Assembly: GCA_008638375.1 (NCBI GenBank)
Contig: CM018036.1
Coordinates: 17,626,832 to 17,690,831 of the forward strand
From: Nyssa sinensis
Taxonomy: Eukaryota; Streptophyta; Magnoliopsida; Cornales; Nyssaceae
Direction: 5' to 3'
Length of the DNA stretch: 64,000 nucleotides
Positions within the stretch are counted from its first letter, which is position 1, and each line of letters starts with the position of its first letter. A model generated the notes under the pieces. It ran no database searches. It saw nothing but the letters and a program-made list of their open reading frames with translations, and was not told the origin of the DNA. The position numbers and the translations under genes are program-made. Shown here one piece after another: positions 28,462 through 43,400 of this stretch.

Positions 28462-31400
28462 AGAACTTGGATTCAGAAAGTTGGCACAATATGTATTTTT
28501 TCTTAGGTTGTATAACTGATCACCCAATACATGAACTGCGAAAAAAATTCATCTGAAACCAAGGGCTGAGACATATCCTGACCAGAGAGTAAGGGAACGG
28601 TGGAAAATAAAAGAGAAGTTCCACTCATCTGACCAAAAATGGCAAGATAAAATAATGATTTTGAATTATTGACTGACAAGGAGAGGAAGGGTTCCTCATC
28701 CTCCCTCTCGTGTGCAATTGTTTTCCCCCTTTATAATTATCAATAATAATAATAAATAATACAGCAACATCCAATAAAGAAATGAACAAATGATTCAGCT
28801 AAAATGGCTACTTGGCTAACTATTTCTAGGAAGATTAAACAACTAAAAACAATTCTTGCTGCAGAATGCAGCAGGAGTCCAGATTGATTGGAAATTCCTA
28901 TTAAATTATGTTATACTTGTGGATAGAGACTAGAGAGTTTCCAGATTATTGATAATAAAAAAAAGGAAGATGAACAAACTGCAAGAATGTTTTTTTATCA
29001 GTAATCAACAAGCTCCAAGAATGCCCACCAGCTCCTCTTAAAGGGCTATAACTGTTACTCCATCCCATTTTAAGAGCCCCTTTGCGGAAACCAACTTTTT
29101 AAGGGGATATGCATGTAATGCTTTCACACTTTTGTGGAAGGTATAATTTTACAAAACTTTCTTTCACATTAAACATCAAATTGGTGAAAAAAATAATAAT
29201 ATTTTGGAAGTTTTATATTATTTTATGTATTGACTTTTCAAACTGGACTTTTATTTTGGGACATAAAAAAAAAAAAAGACTTTAAATTAAGACAGAGGGA
29301 GTATGATTTAAGTGAGGAAATACTGCCTACTTCGTAATACTATATAATAATAAGAAGAAAGAAAATATACAGGATCACGACTAGCCAACCAAACAATAAG
29401 AACTTTTCATGTGGGGAAAAAAGTAGAAACTCAAATGTACATTAAACAACTTACACCATCCATAGCCAGACCAGAAGTATCAACACCTGAATGAAGACCC
29501 ATCATATATGGTGTAGGAGCATCAATATAGTCTACTCCACTGAAAAATAGTAACGGAATGTAGACATGCTTCAGCACAACAAACATAGACAGATTAGAAA
29601 ACAATCCATTGAAAGAATCAAATAATGGCAACAGTATTACGTAAGCACATCCATTTTCAAATGAAAACCAAAATTTATTAACTGCAATTTTAAGCAATAA
29701 TCAAAGAATCCACATTGACAACTTTCACAAACTTAAGCAGCATACATATAAGGGGAACATTTAGTCCTCCACTAGTTTAGAAAAGAGTATTTTTCTGCAA
29801 AAATGCCAAATCTTACCTGCCACCGAAATGGATAAATTAAATGGCATATGGCCTCTGATACAAGAGTTAAAAGAGAATACCTGTAAAACACATTTAAGAG
29901 AACAATTAGTAAATGTAATTCCTGGAAATACAACAATAGCCATTTTTAAGAAACCAGCATCTATCCCAAATGCAATGAAAACCAGTAAACGAATAAATTG
30001 AAATTCAAAAAAAAAAAAACTAAAAATAAGGGTCAAAATTATTGCATAGGGAGCAAAACTATTCATGACAATAACAAAAGATGTATAATTCACCAGTTAA
30101 ACATTAAGTAGCAGGCCAAATGTGGCTCAAAAAATATTTTTCTACTCATAGTTCAAGCTCTTTGAAAATGACACAACCCAGGCATATATTTTCCATGCAT
30201 AGGCATAAAGTCATTGGCAGTAAACTATGACACACCTCTGGTCATCATAGCATCTTTAACTCGAAGCAAACCACTTCAAGTTGTGAAGCCACTGATCTTT
30301 GCTGCACATGACCAAAGAATCTTCACCAACTCTCACACATTCCCCTAATAATGTACTCCTGTTTGCTAATTCCATCATTTCTTGCTTGCCATTCTCACAC
30401 TCAGCCTCTCAACACCTCATACAGCCCTGCAAATTTTGGGCACAAGCCTCTTGACTACCCAACCTCATAAATCATTGTTGGATGTTAAATTATGTTCAAG
30501 TGTATTAAAATAATTCAAGAAGGGCAATCTTGTACTTTTATGGTATAATAGTATAAATACAAGGATGAGAGATGGGATAATTAATTTTCCTCATTTTCTC
30601 TCCTCCCTTCTTGTTCTTCTTTTCTCATCATCTTCTAAACTCTAAATCACATTTTGAATATTTTTAACTTGGTATCAGAACCTTCAATCAGGTCCGGAGG
30701 TTATTTTTTAAAGTTGGGAATCAAAGAAGAGGTCTGTTGTTGACGTCATCCCCGTATGAACAGAAATTACTGAAATTTACATGGCTTGATTCGTTTCATC
30801 AAGATAAGTATTGTGGTATTTCTTAGAATTTTTTTATGTTGTTTGATGGGTTTTTCAAATTTTCGAAACGTTTTTGGGAAAAAGGATGCCTGATTTTTCG
30901 ATATGAAGATTTGAGGGTTTTTGAGTCAGTTTTTTGGTTCAATCCTATGCTATTTGGTGTGTCTAGATGGTTTGAAGGGGTTGTGGTGCTTCCTTCAACT
31001 TTTGATCGAGATTTGATTAGTTTCTTGCTCCAGAATTGGTTGGCCATCACTGTGCAGAGCCCAAATCAGTGTTCGTCGCAATTTCCTGCTATTTTGAGGC
31101 TTGGTCATTGCATTACACATGATAGATGAGTCAATCTTTGCAGTTGTATGTGCTGTTTAATTGATTTGCTGAATTTTTAAGTTCAATTTTTTGCTAGTCT
31201 TTGGTCTAAAACGCTGTTTTTTTAGATTGGGAAAATATGTCAAGCCCGACTACTACTACCTGGGCCTGTTAGTAGTTAGGAGAGTGGGTTGAGTCGTGCT
31301 GGGGCTCTTGGTGATAACCCATCTGTTCAGATTAGTCCAGTAAGGTTAGATGGGAGTAATTATTTAGCCTAGTCACGATCATGTTTGCTATCAGTTCAAG

Positions 31401-34400
31401 TGAGGGGATTGTATGGGTACTTGAAAGGAACACACAAACAACCAAAAGAGGGTGTTTCAATGTATGAACAGTGGATGGCAGAAAACTTTCTCATTATATC
31501 ATGGCTGCTCAATTTTACGCAACCACATATTAGTCGTGACTATCTCTTTCTTGACACTGCCCATCACATTTGTACAGTTGTAGCTCAGATATATTCTCAT
31601 GTTGGCAATGATGCTCAGGTTTATGAACTACGAAAACAGGTTCATGAAACCAAGCAAAAGGACATGACCGTTACAACATACTGTGCCGAATTAAATTGGC
31701 TTTGGCAGGAGTTGCATTATTATTAAGACTTTCAGGCAGATTGTGCTAATGACAGTACCAAATTTCAAAAGTTGATTGAAAAGGAGCGGGTCTATGATTT
31801 CCTTGTTGGCCTCAACATGGAGTATGATTCGCATTCAGGTTCTTGGTAGGGATCCTTATACTTCATTGCAATAAGCCTATGCTTATTTGCAACAAGAGGA
31901 GAGTAGGCACAGTGTTATGCTTCTCAACCTGAGTTAAGATCACTTTGCCTTGGTTACTACATCCTAGAAAGATATTCGTTCCTCATCCACGTGTGTTGAT
32001 AATAAAGTTGGCAGTTCGGAGAAAGACTTGCTCAAGTGTGATTATTGTGGGAAGACATGCATACCAGAGATCACTATTGGAGCTCCATGGTCGACCTAAT
32101 CGTGGTTGTGGTCATGGTCGAGGTCGGTCTGGAGCTGTCCATGTGCATATGTTTGAGGTTTCTGAGACTCGAACACATTCTAGTGGTGATTCTTCGACTT
32201 TGTCCACAGAAGAAATGCAGACTCTCAGACGTTTGATGGCTCATCTTGACACTTCTATTGCCGTTTGATGGCTCATCTTGACACTTCTATTGCCGTATCA
32301 TCCTCTACCCCTGTCACCTCCAACTTTGCTCATTCAGGTACTTCCACGATGGCTCTTAGTGTCACTACCTTATCCAATCCTTGGATTATCGATTTTGGTG
32401 CAACTGATCATATGACAGGTTCTTCTCTCTTTTTTTCAACCTACTCTACATGCTCGGGTAGGGATAAGGTTAAAGTAGCTGATGGATCCTTGTCACCTAT
32501 TTCTGGTAAAGGATCAGTTATTTGTTCTCCCACTATGTCTCTTTCTTTTGTCCTTCATGTCCCTAATTTTTCAACTAACCTACTTTCTATTGGTTGCATC
32601 ACCAAATCCTTGAATTATTCTGTGACGTTTTTTCCATCTCATTGTGTATTTCAGGTTCTAGAGACGGAGAGAACGATTGGCAATGGTAGGGCACATGGTG
32701 GTTTATATCTGCTTAAGACTACACCTTCTTCATCAGTAAAAGACCTGTCTCAGCAAGCATATCATGTTAATAACTCTTAGGCTGTCCAACGATTACACTT
32801 ACACCAGTGGCATCAAAGTTTGGGCCATAGTGTTCTAGAGAGACTTTTCCCCTTTTTAGCCATGTAATGTACTAGAACCTCTTTTGTTTATGAGTGAATT
32901 TGCTAACCATAAAAGAAGTTCTTATTCTAGTAATAATAATAAGAGCGTTGGTCCTTTTTTGATTATTCATTCTAATGTATAGGGGCCTTCTCAAGTTGCT
33001 TCTCTTTTTGGTTATAGATGGTGTGTTACTTTTATTGATTGCTACTCTCGTGTCACATAGGTGTATCTCTTACGACACAAGAGTGAAGTTTTCTCTTGTT
33101 TTTACAACTTCCATATGATGATTCACACTCAATTTGATGCTACAATACATATTCTTCTTAGTGACAATGGAACAGGATGTAAAGATACTGCATTCCTTTC
33201 TTATCTGGCCGAGAATGGAATTATTCATCAGATTAGTTGTGTGAATACACCAACACAATATGGTGTGGCAGAAAGGAAGAATCATCATCTTCTCGAGGTC
33301 GTTCGAGCACTAATGTTCACCATTGGTGTTCTAAGTGTTTTTGAGATGATGCTGTGTTGACAGCGGATTATCTCATTAATCGTATGCCTTCATAAATTCT
33401 TAAGTTCAAACCACCTATTGAAGTGCTTCAGGGAACCACTTCTCACTAGCTTATTCCTCCACGTATCTTTGGATGTATATGTTATGTTCATGACCATCAT
33501 TCCAGCAGGCGTAAACTTGATCCCAAAGGACTATGTTATGTTTTCATTGGATACTCTGCTACTCAAAAGGGATATAAATGTTATCATCGCCTGTGCAAAA
33601 AGGTGTTCATTATTATGGATGTTACCTTTAATAAGTTTGAGGATGTATCACCATCTCTTCCCGGGGGGGATTAGTAGTACTCAAGAGGAAGAGATGATGT
33701 TTGTTCAACTGCCTTTGTTTTTTAGCCCTTCGTCTTCCTCTCAAATTCACCCTTCTCAAATTGAAGACCACTCTCCAGAACCTCAAGTAAAGTCTCTTCA
33801 GAACCTAGATTCTATTGAGGGGGAGCAAACTCAGATTCCTTGTGGTCAGTAGGATTGGAAAGACTTGAGGACATATGTTAGGACTAGACAGATTCATCCT
33901 AGGTGCAGAGAATAGCATATTATCACCATCTCTTCGGGGGGAGTTTAGTAGTACTCAAGAGGAAGAGATGATGTTTGCTCAACTGCCTTTGTTTTTTAGC
34001 CCTTCTTCTTCCTCTCAAATTCGCCTTTCTTCTCAAATTGAAGATCGCTCTTGAGAACCACAAGTAGAGTCTCTTCAGAAGCTAGATTCTATTGAGGGGG
34101 GAGCAAACTCAGACTCCTTGTGGTCAGTTGGATAGAAAAGACTTGAGGAGATATGTTAGGACTAGACAAATTCATCCTAGGTGCAGAGAAGAGCATATTA
34201 CCACCTATGTGCCTCCAAGTCCATCGTCATCTCCAACTCCTATCCCAGTCTCATCTGTTAGTGAGCCCTCTAGAATTGGTAATTATTCTATTGATGATAC
34301 TAATATTCCTATTTCCATTTGTAAGGGTGTGAGATCTTGTACTCGACATCCTATTTCTAAATTTGTTTCCTATAATGCTTTATCTTCTTCTTATCATGCT

Positions 34401-37400
34401 TTTGTTTCGTCTTGGTCTTTTGTGTCTCTCCCTTAGGGATGGAAGGAAGCTATTGCGAATGTGAAGTGGAAGAAGGCTATGATAGAAGAGATGAAAGCCC
34501 TAGCAAAAAATGAAACATAGGAGTTGGTATCACTTCCAGAAGGGACGAAAACTGTTGGTTGTAAATAGGTTTTTACTATCAAGCAAAACGTTGATGGAAC
34601 AATTGACAGATATAAAGCTAGATTGGTCGCTAAAAGATTAACTCAGACATATGGCACAGATTATTAGGAAACATTTGCGCCTGTTGCCAAGATGAATTCT
34701 ATTCGAGTTCTACTTTCCTGTGCAGCCTGCTTGGGATGGACTTTACAACAGTTAGATGTGAAGAAATCGATTTCATAAGGCTATGATGAAGTTTTAGTAC
34801 AAACAAAGTCATGTTGATCATACTGTGTTCATCAAATGAGTAGGTGATAAAATCACTATTCTCATTGTGTATGTAGATGACATAGTTGTGACAGGGAATC
34901 ATGATAAGGAGATATCGAGTTTGAAAACTCATTTAGCTAAGGATTTGAGATTAAGGATTAGGATTTGGGAAGTTTACACTATTTTCTTGGGATTGAAGTG
35001 GCCAGATCAGATAAGGGTATCTTCATTTCCCAAAGAAAGCACATTCTTGATTTACTTAAAGAAACAAGGATGTTGAGTTGTAAACTAGTCGACTCTCCCT
35101 ATAGAGGCTAATCATCATCTTAGAGGAGATGATGGTGATTAGGTAGATAAGGGGAGTGATGCGGAAGGATACCACTAGAATATCACTCAAGGTCCCAAAG
35201 CGTGAATATCACCTAAAAAAGGGGGGGGGGGGGGGGAGGAGGGGATTGAATAGGTAGGTCTTGAATTAAAAATTTCTTTCGAGTTAATTTCTATTCTTAG
35301 TTAAAGACAAGTGATGACACAATCAACAAAATCACTCAACATGATTAATCCAACACTTATGCCCATTCACCAATGAATTCACCAAGAATTATCCAAATAT
35401 ACCAACCTATCAATCTTCACCCAATTGATCAAACTAGCTTGATTTTATATGCAATTTTAACTATTTAAGACAAAATCAACTAAGTGATCAATTTATGATT
35501 TCAATCAATTTACTCAATCAAGTTTTCAATCTATCAAATTAATGAACAATTATGAATTTCATGAAAACTCAATTTCTAAATTTAAGTGGAAGCATTTCAA
35601 TTAAAGCACCTAGTAAATTGAAAGAGATGGAGAGAGAGATTGCAAACAAATTAATGAAGGAGAAACCTAACAAGGACAACAATCCTTGGAGTAAAACTCC
35701 GGAGCCCGGTCAATGCTCAAGGAAGGATTCCATTATGATGGAAAGTGAAATACAACGAATCTAAGAACGAGCTAAGTACCTCAACCTCCGTTCTCCCTGA
35801 TTACGTCTTCAAATTCCCCTTGCATCCTCAAGCGTCTCATAGCCGAACCTTCAAACAACCGGAATCCTCCACGGTCTCGGACTCCTCCGATCAAGCCGCT
35901 CAACAATCGCGAATCTTCACGACCTCGGTGTTCACCGATCACTCAACGCTGAATCCTCAAGCTTGAACTCCATCTATCGTCAATGGTGAATTTGACATGA
36001 ACCAAGGCTATTAGATCTAATTTGGATCGTTTGGATGATCTAAATCGATCAATGAACAAGAGTAGAGATGATTATAAATGACATGTATAAATGATCTCTC
36101 ACAAGAGCTTCGTGATCTATTAACAATTTTGCTCTCACAATATGAGACTCTCTCACTCTGTATTTAACTACTCTAAATTGTATTTTCGTTTATTTTGGTA
36201 AAGAGCTTGATTGAATCCCTAAATGGCTTGGAAATAGAATATAAATTTGTTTTTCGCCTAGGGTTCGATTGAACGAACCATCATTCGTTTGAACAAGCAC
36301 TAGTTTGTTCAAACGAACAAGGAACGAATATCAAACGAATACAACTCTGAAGTTACAACTCTTCCTTTGATACAAAGCCTTCGAACGAATGAGAACGAAC
36401 TTCTTTGTTGTTCATTCGAATGAGCCAAGGTTCGTTCGAACGAGCAACAGAGAGTTGATTATCTTGTGAACTGAATTTTTCCCTTAAGTAATGTAAAGAT
36501 GCATTTTGGAAAAATTGGTTCACAACCACAAGTCAATCACATACATGATGTTATGATAAAAACTATATGCAATGCATGCAAAATGTGAGTGTGTGAGATC
36601 CAAATCAAATACAAAAGGCCACTATACCCTTCGAGAACCAAGTCGATCGGTAGTGATACACGGTAATATCTCTTGGACGAACTTGGAAAAGAACGGGTAT
36701 TAAGGTACTCACTCGTAGAACTTATGTAAAAATTACACACAAAGCACATTTTGTGTAACCGGATTAGCCAATTACAATATCAGACCCCATGGTCCAAATA
36801 GGGAGAGATCAAAGGTTTGTGGGAAGATTGATTTTTCTTTCACACACCCGCCCAGACATAGCCTATGTTGTAGGAGGTCAGCCAATTCATGCATGATCAA
36901 TGCTATTCTCATTTGGAGGTTGTTTATCGCATCTTGAGATACCTCAAGGCTACTCCTGATAAAGGAAATTTATTATCAAACCATGGACATCTAAAGTTAG
37001 AGGCTTATACAAATGCGGAATGGGTAGGCTCTATTGATGATCTGCAATCTACTTCAAGCTATTATACCTTTGTTGGAAGTAATCTGGTCATTTGGAGAAG
37101 TAAGAAGCAACCAATAGTTGCCAGATCTAATGCAAAGGCAGAGTATCGGGCTATGGTACATGGAGTTTGTGAGCTGATGTGGCTTCAAAAATGTCGTTAG
37201 ACGAGCTAGGAATTTCCAATGAATGGCCTATAAGGTTGTATTGCGATAATGAGGCAACAATTAATATTGCTCATAATCCAATCCAACATGATTGAACGAA
37301 GCATATTGAGATAGACAAACACATCATCAAAGAGAAGCTGCATAATGGTCTAATTTGTAGGCCCTTTGCAGAGTCAGAGGAACAACTAGCTGATGTGTTT

Positions 37401-40400
37401 ACAGAGAGACTTAATAGTAGGATTTTTAATTCCATTATTTGCAAGTTGGGCATGATGCACCAACCTTGAGGAGTGTTAAATTATGTTCAAGTGTATTAAA
37501 ATAATTCAGGAAGGGAAATCTTGTACTATTATGGTAGAATGGTATAAATACAAGGATGAGATGGGAAAATTACTTTTCCTCAATCTCTCTCCACCCTTTC
37601 TTGAACATCTCTTCTTCTTCTTCTTCTTCTCATCATCTTCTGAACCCTAAATCACATTTTGAATATTTTTAATCATGGCATTATAGTCATCTAAATTTAG
37701 TTCTTTCAACTTGATCCATCATGAAACAGTCTAGAATCACATCTGCAATGCATCCATTCCACCTTAGAAGTATGGGCAACATCCTTACAATCTTACCCCT
37801 CTTCTTTTCCTTTTCATTTTTTGGGTCAGACACATAAGTGAGTCCCAACCATGATTTGAACCTTGCAACTTTCCCTTTGGGGTGGCAGCTCAAGCCCCCT
37901 ACTTAAAGAGAGAGAGAGAGAGAGAGAGAAATAAGATATTGCCCAAGACAACAGCTAGTCGGTATCCCTCCAGTCTTCTCCACTGATGGATGAACAATCC
38001 AAGATAAGACAAACTGTCCACTTTGGGTATTCTTCAGCCATCAGTTCACACTACTTCCTTATCTACACCCCAAGTTTACTAAATCTATACGACCCTTTTT
38101 ATTCAAAGTGATTACTCCCACAGCTGTCCAACCATTTCATCTCTCTTTTTTTTTTTTTTTTTGGATTAGTTAAAAAACATTACAAAGCACCCAAGGAGAA
38201 CAACCCACAAAACACTATACACAACTGCACACTCATCTCTTTCGAAAACTCTCAAAAGAATCGATCATATAAGAAGAGTTCCTAGTAATCCAAAAGAAGA
38301 GAGAACTTAGAATCCTATCTTTCCATTCTAGAGTTACTCCTAGTGTTTCTTACTCCTTCCTAGAATTTCACTAGAAATATTGATGCATTTCATAGAGTTA
38401 CAAAACAAAATGAATTTCCATTCTATGTTTTATTCACAATGTTCCCAATTTGTGTGCAGTAACACCACAAAAACGACAATTAACACTTGCATGATTGTAT
38501 TTAAACATGATGTTAATAAATGTATAAACGATAATGATACTGCACATCCATTTTGCGAGTCTATTTTTGTGAGTCAACTCCTTTTTTTGAATATGGGTTC
38601 AACCCATGGTGTTAAATAACTGGTTGTTACGTTACGTATCGGTTTTTTGACCTTCCGATACCGATACTGGCCGATATATCAGTATACTAAAATTCCCAGC
38701 CATATCCGCCGATACCGTTACGTATCGGCCATTACAGGACCGTTACAGGCCATTACAAGACCTTTACGACCGATATATCTATTTTATGCTTTTTTTTTCA
38801 ATTTTTTTCCTTATTTGTTTTTTCTACAGAATTCTTATGATTTCTATTTTTATAATATTTATATACAAGTGAGATACTTAACAAAATAATCTAAAAAAAA
38901 ATCGAAATGGGTTGTAAAAACATTCGGGTCAATACAAACTCAAAAATGACTCTTGGCCTCAAAATTTTTAAATTTTTTTATTCCATAACTAATCAACTAA
39001 ATTGATTTTCATGCTTATAATTATTTTTTGTTATTATTTATATTATTCTTTGTAATGTTACTCAAATTAAATGATATTTCTTATTAGTTTAACTTTAAAA
39101 TATCCATATAAAATAATAAAATATCTTCTTAAATGTTATTTATAAAAAAATATATTTTTTTAAGTATTAGAAAATTAAAAATTAATAGTAAAAAATATTA
39201 AAATGTGATAATTGTAATCAAGATATGTGTATAAATAACTTTTACGAGATTTTTTGTGCTTGAAAAAAATTCACGGTTGCGGTTTTCGATTCCCTTTACG
39301 AATAACCTGATACTCCCGATACCGTTGCACTGCGACCGCAACCGATTCGTATCCCGCGACCGCAATTTAAATCCATGATTCAACCTCCTTAGATGGTTTC
39401 AATATAATTTTACTTATCAAAGAAAAAAAATGATACTGCACAGCCATATATGTTGTACTGCAACGGTAGGGCACCACAGCACATAAGCTTAGACAATAAA
39501 GCATATATACATCAACTACTGACCGCTCTTAGATGCCCCGATAGAAAGAAATGATAAAGAATAGGAAGCAACCAGTAGGTAAATTCATGCAAAGCAAATA
39601 GAATTCAATCTTGGTGAAACGTGCAAGCATTTAAGAAAATTGTATCAGTTGTTGAAAAGGCAGACACTCAAAAGTCAGGGTAGCTTTTCCAAACTAAGCA
39701 GTAAAACTTTCCCAGGGATATGGACATGGGACAATATAATTAGATTCATTTCAGAGCTTTCTTATGTATCCTGATGCTACCATTGGATTAGAAATGCTAA
39801 CCAATCGATATCCATCAATTTTTTTAGTATTGAGTGTCAAACATGAAATTTTTTGTCTTTTGGATAGGAATGCTTAAATGTATATTAGAGTTAACCAAAC
39901 AGAGAAGATTGCAAGGAAAATCCTTAATGATGGGGAAGCAAATAAGTCAACAATTAAGTGTAAGGATAGCAGTGAAAGCATGTATTCCAAGATTTTAAAT
40001 ATATATACATATATATTTGGGAGGGAAAACAATATCATATTTTAGATTTTTCTCACCAAGATATACTGGCTGAATATTTCTCATCAAGGTCTACTTAAAC
40101 AACTCGAGGCTTACAATCCACATTCCTCCAACCTGAATAAGGAAACTCACTTTCTCCCAATCCACCAAGTGACAAACTGATAATTAAAAACTCATCACCT
40201 AATCCTCCCCAAGAAAGTCTTTTCACATTTTGTCCAACCTCTTTACTACCAAGATTTGGATCATAAAAATAGACAAAGTATATTGGTACACTAAACAACG
40301 TACTTTCAATCAAAGTTAATTTACCACCTTTGGGAAAATACTGTCTCTTCCAATCTGTCTATCTCCATTCAAATTTCTGCCCCACATAATCCCATACCGC

Positions 40401-43400
40401 ATAGGCTCTAAAAGAAGATTCCATCAGCAAACCCGAATATGATATTGAAAGAGACCCTGCTCCACATCCCAAAATAGTAGCACTGCAACCAATATCATTG
40501 ACCATTCCCGCATGAATTAATTTGTCCTACCCAAATATACTCTCAAACCCAACACAACCTCAAAACATAAAGGCAAACAATGCAGATATCTAAGCCACTC
40601 TACCTAGGCCCCCACAAAAGGTTCCATCAGCATATAACAGGTGAGAAACACTAATCAGTGTCCCTCCAAACCAGCCCAACCAAAATCCCCTATCACAAAG
40701 ACATAGTATAAGCTATGAGCTCAGTGGATAAGATCCCCCCTTCCCCTAGCAGAAAATACATCAACCACTACCAATATTCCTCAAGGGCAAGAAAATATAA
40801 ACCAATCTAGGCACATATAAAGGTGGTACCATGTTATCGATTGTGGCATTCAGCAATGCAACATAATGTACATAGTTAGCAATCATAAACCGAGGCTTGA
40901 CATGAGACATAAAGCATTCAAAAAGAAGCCAAAATAAAATAATAACTTTTGGACTCAAAATTATCAATTGGGACAAAAAGACAGCTTTGAGCATCATGTA
41001 ACACTGCCCCGCTGAAGAGACAATGATTGAATCTTCTCAAGAAGAAAATTGTAACAATTTTATACATACCTAAGTTGAGCAGAACTGTAGAAACAAGACT
41101 TGTAAAATTGACACATTTGTTGTGTGGAGATCAAAACTAATTATGAGAAGCAACCGTTAGAACCATATCACGTTGATTTATAGTTCCCTAAGAAGTTGCT
41201 TCTGATTTTCACAATGTTAAAATGGTGGCCAACAAGAAAGATGTCAACAAGCATAACATTATAACAACGTAATCGGATCAAAAGCATGAATGTCCATTCT
41301 TTAAATTAATATACCAAAACCAATTTTCAACTGTCTGAAATCAGAAAGATACTTGTTCGATCGGAGCAAAATCCTCTGTTCAAGTAACACAGCGGTAAAA
41401 AGTTTAATGAAATTGTCAACATCCAAGCACTGCACCAGTGGCTGAAAGGATATCTGCATTAAGTAAAGAAGCCAACAATTAACAAATTACATGGTCAATT
41501 TTCAACAAGCAATTAACCGTGCTCCTAATGGTATGCAGAAGCACACAGCTAACTAAATAAAACATATGGTTAGACATACATACATCAGCATGGGGGAGCC
41601 CATCCTTTGGCGGAACCTCAACAGCAAGCAGGCTATTCTCAATAGCAAATAGGACCCGTTCCCTTCCAGGAGTAGGCATAGGTACATTTGATACCATATA
41701 TGAGATAACTTCCCACAATGGCTTGCTGAAATTGTTTCAGAGATGAGCATATTAAATGCGATAAAAGGGAATAACAAGTACAGGGTAAAATTTGAGATTT
41801 GTGAAATTAGAAATAAAAGACAACTATAATTTTTTTTTATCGATAAAAGTAAATTAAATAAACAAGGAGCCTGAGGGGGGCTAACCCGTATACAACAAAA
41901 GGGATTGGCTACACAATCAAGCCTAAGGTCCCCCAAAAAATCCATGAGTCTATCTAAATACATTGGGTATTCTTCCTTAATCCAAAAGAAAAGTGTTTTC
42001 AAAAACGTATCTTTTAGTTTCTAAGTTGGAGATTCTTCACCCTCAAAAACTACAGTATTTCTTCCCCTCCATAAGCTCCAAATGAGGCAAATTGGTACCA
42101 TATTCCAAGCAAGACACAGCTCCTTCCTTATGCCTTTACACCTCCAACCCAAAAGAAGTTGTTTGATGGTAGCCGGCATAACCCAAGTGCAGCCATGAGG
42201 GACAGCAGCACATTCCAAACATCCCTAGCTACTCAGCAATGCAAGAGAAGGTGGTCAATAGATTCCTCTTCTACTTTGCACATTGGGCATTGGTTTGAGA
42301 GATGATAACCTCTCTTTTTGAGGTTGTCCATTGTGAGAATGGTTTCCCAGGCCACCTCCCAAGTAAAGGAAGTGGCTTTCACCAGGACTCTAGTCTTCCA
42401 AATTGCCTTCCACGGAAAAGAGCTATCCCCCCCCCCCCCCCCCCAACCATCTTGTAAAAAGAGTGAACCGTAAATATGCCATCCTCACCACCTTCCCAAG
42501 AGATCCCATCTCTCCTTTCGTCAACCAAAACCTCCTTACTCAGCAAACCCATAAGGTCCTCTACCTCCCGTAGCTCCCAATCAAAAAAATCCCTTCTAAA
42601 CCACCCTCCTGCCTCCTACTCTGTCAATATTCTCTTCCACTACCCCTTCCTTGTCCCTAGCAAGATGAAAAAGAATAGGGAACCTCTCCCTCAGAACCCC
42701 CTCCCCACTCCAAGAATCCCCCCAAAACCTCACCCTCCCTCCCTCACCCACTACAAACTTTATGTGGTTAGAAAAGTCCTCATTTCCCCTTTTGATGGCT
42801 TTCCACACTCCACACCCAAGCTCCTAATACATCGTTTGAGTACCACCCTCCACTCTCACACCCATACTTTGCGGTTATTATCCTCCTCCAAAGTGCTTGA
42901 TCTTCCCATGCAAATCTCGAGTTCCATTTGCCTAGCAAAGCTTTGTTGAACAAAGACAAGTCTTTGATTCCCAGCCCCCCTTTTGAAATGGGAGCCTTCA
43001 CCAAGGATCAAAGTTTCGTTTCTTTTCCATCGAAACGGCCGAAACGTTTCCATTTCTCAGGGAACCGAAACGAAACACTAGTAGAATATCGAAATTAACA
43101 TGTTTCCATGGAAACAAAATTGTTTCCGTAGAAACATACCGAAACTAGTGGAAACATACCAAATCAGAGAATGCATTTCTTTTATATCAACAATAATTCT
43201 AGAAGTTAGTCAAAAATAATATCCATTTATTTTTCAAGGATTAAGACTCAAAATTACAAGAAGATATATTTCTATTATTTTTCCTAAAATAATAGGAAAA
43301 ATAATAGAAAAGTCGTAGGGGAAATAAAGTGTAGAGAAACAACTATTTTAATACTAAGTTACTAATTATAATAGGTTTAAATCGTTATTTATTTTACTTT

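Larger units (their letters stand above)
31220..37470 (+). pseudogene. copia gag-pol remnant of the second element
   Basis: Gag-like VRLDGSNYL... (about 31344) and [18 protein letters not shown] (about 31412). Protease [16 protein letters not shown] (about 32381), where the usual Ser of the D-S/T-G triad is Phe. Integrase end [20 protein letters not shown] (about 33256). RT pieces ([14 protein letters not shown] about 34625, [15 protein letters not shown] about 34870). RNase [21 protein letters not shown] (about 36997), [18 protein letters not shown] (about 37136). Numerous stops. The RT/RNase H join is split by the insertion at 35161-36800. Inactive. Confidence 0.88.
30483..37675 (+). mobile_element. 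Second Ty1/copia element, decayed and interrupted, antisense in SCD1 intron 5
   Basis: The 5' LTR (30483 to about 30668) and 3' LTR (37474 to about 37675) begin TGTTAAATTATGTTCAAGTG. They share ATAAATACAAGGATGAGA and CATCATCTTCT. The PBS TGGTATCAGAACC is at 30670. The LTRs differ by many substitutions and a (TTC)n expansion in the 3' copy. No clean 5-bp duplication was found. The interior carries gag, protease, integrase, RT and RNase H blocks with many stops, a 32-bp duplication (32231-32294), a 275-bp tandem duplication and a 1.64-kb insertion. Clearly older than the copia at 3.6 kb. Confidence 0.9.
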
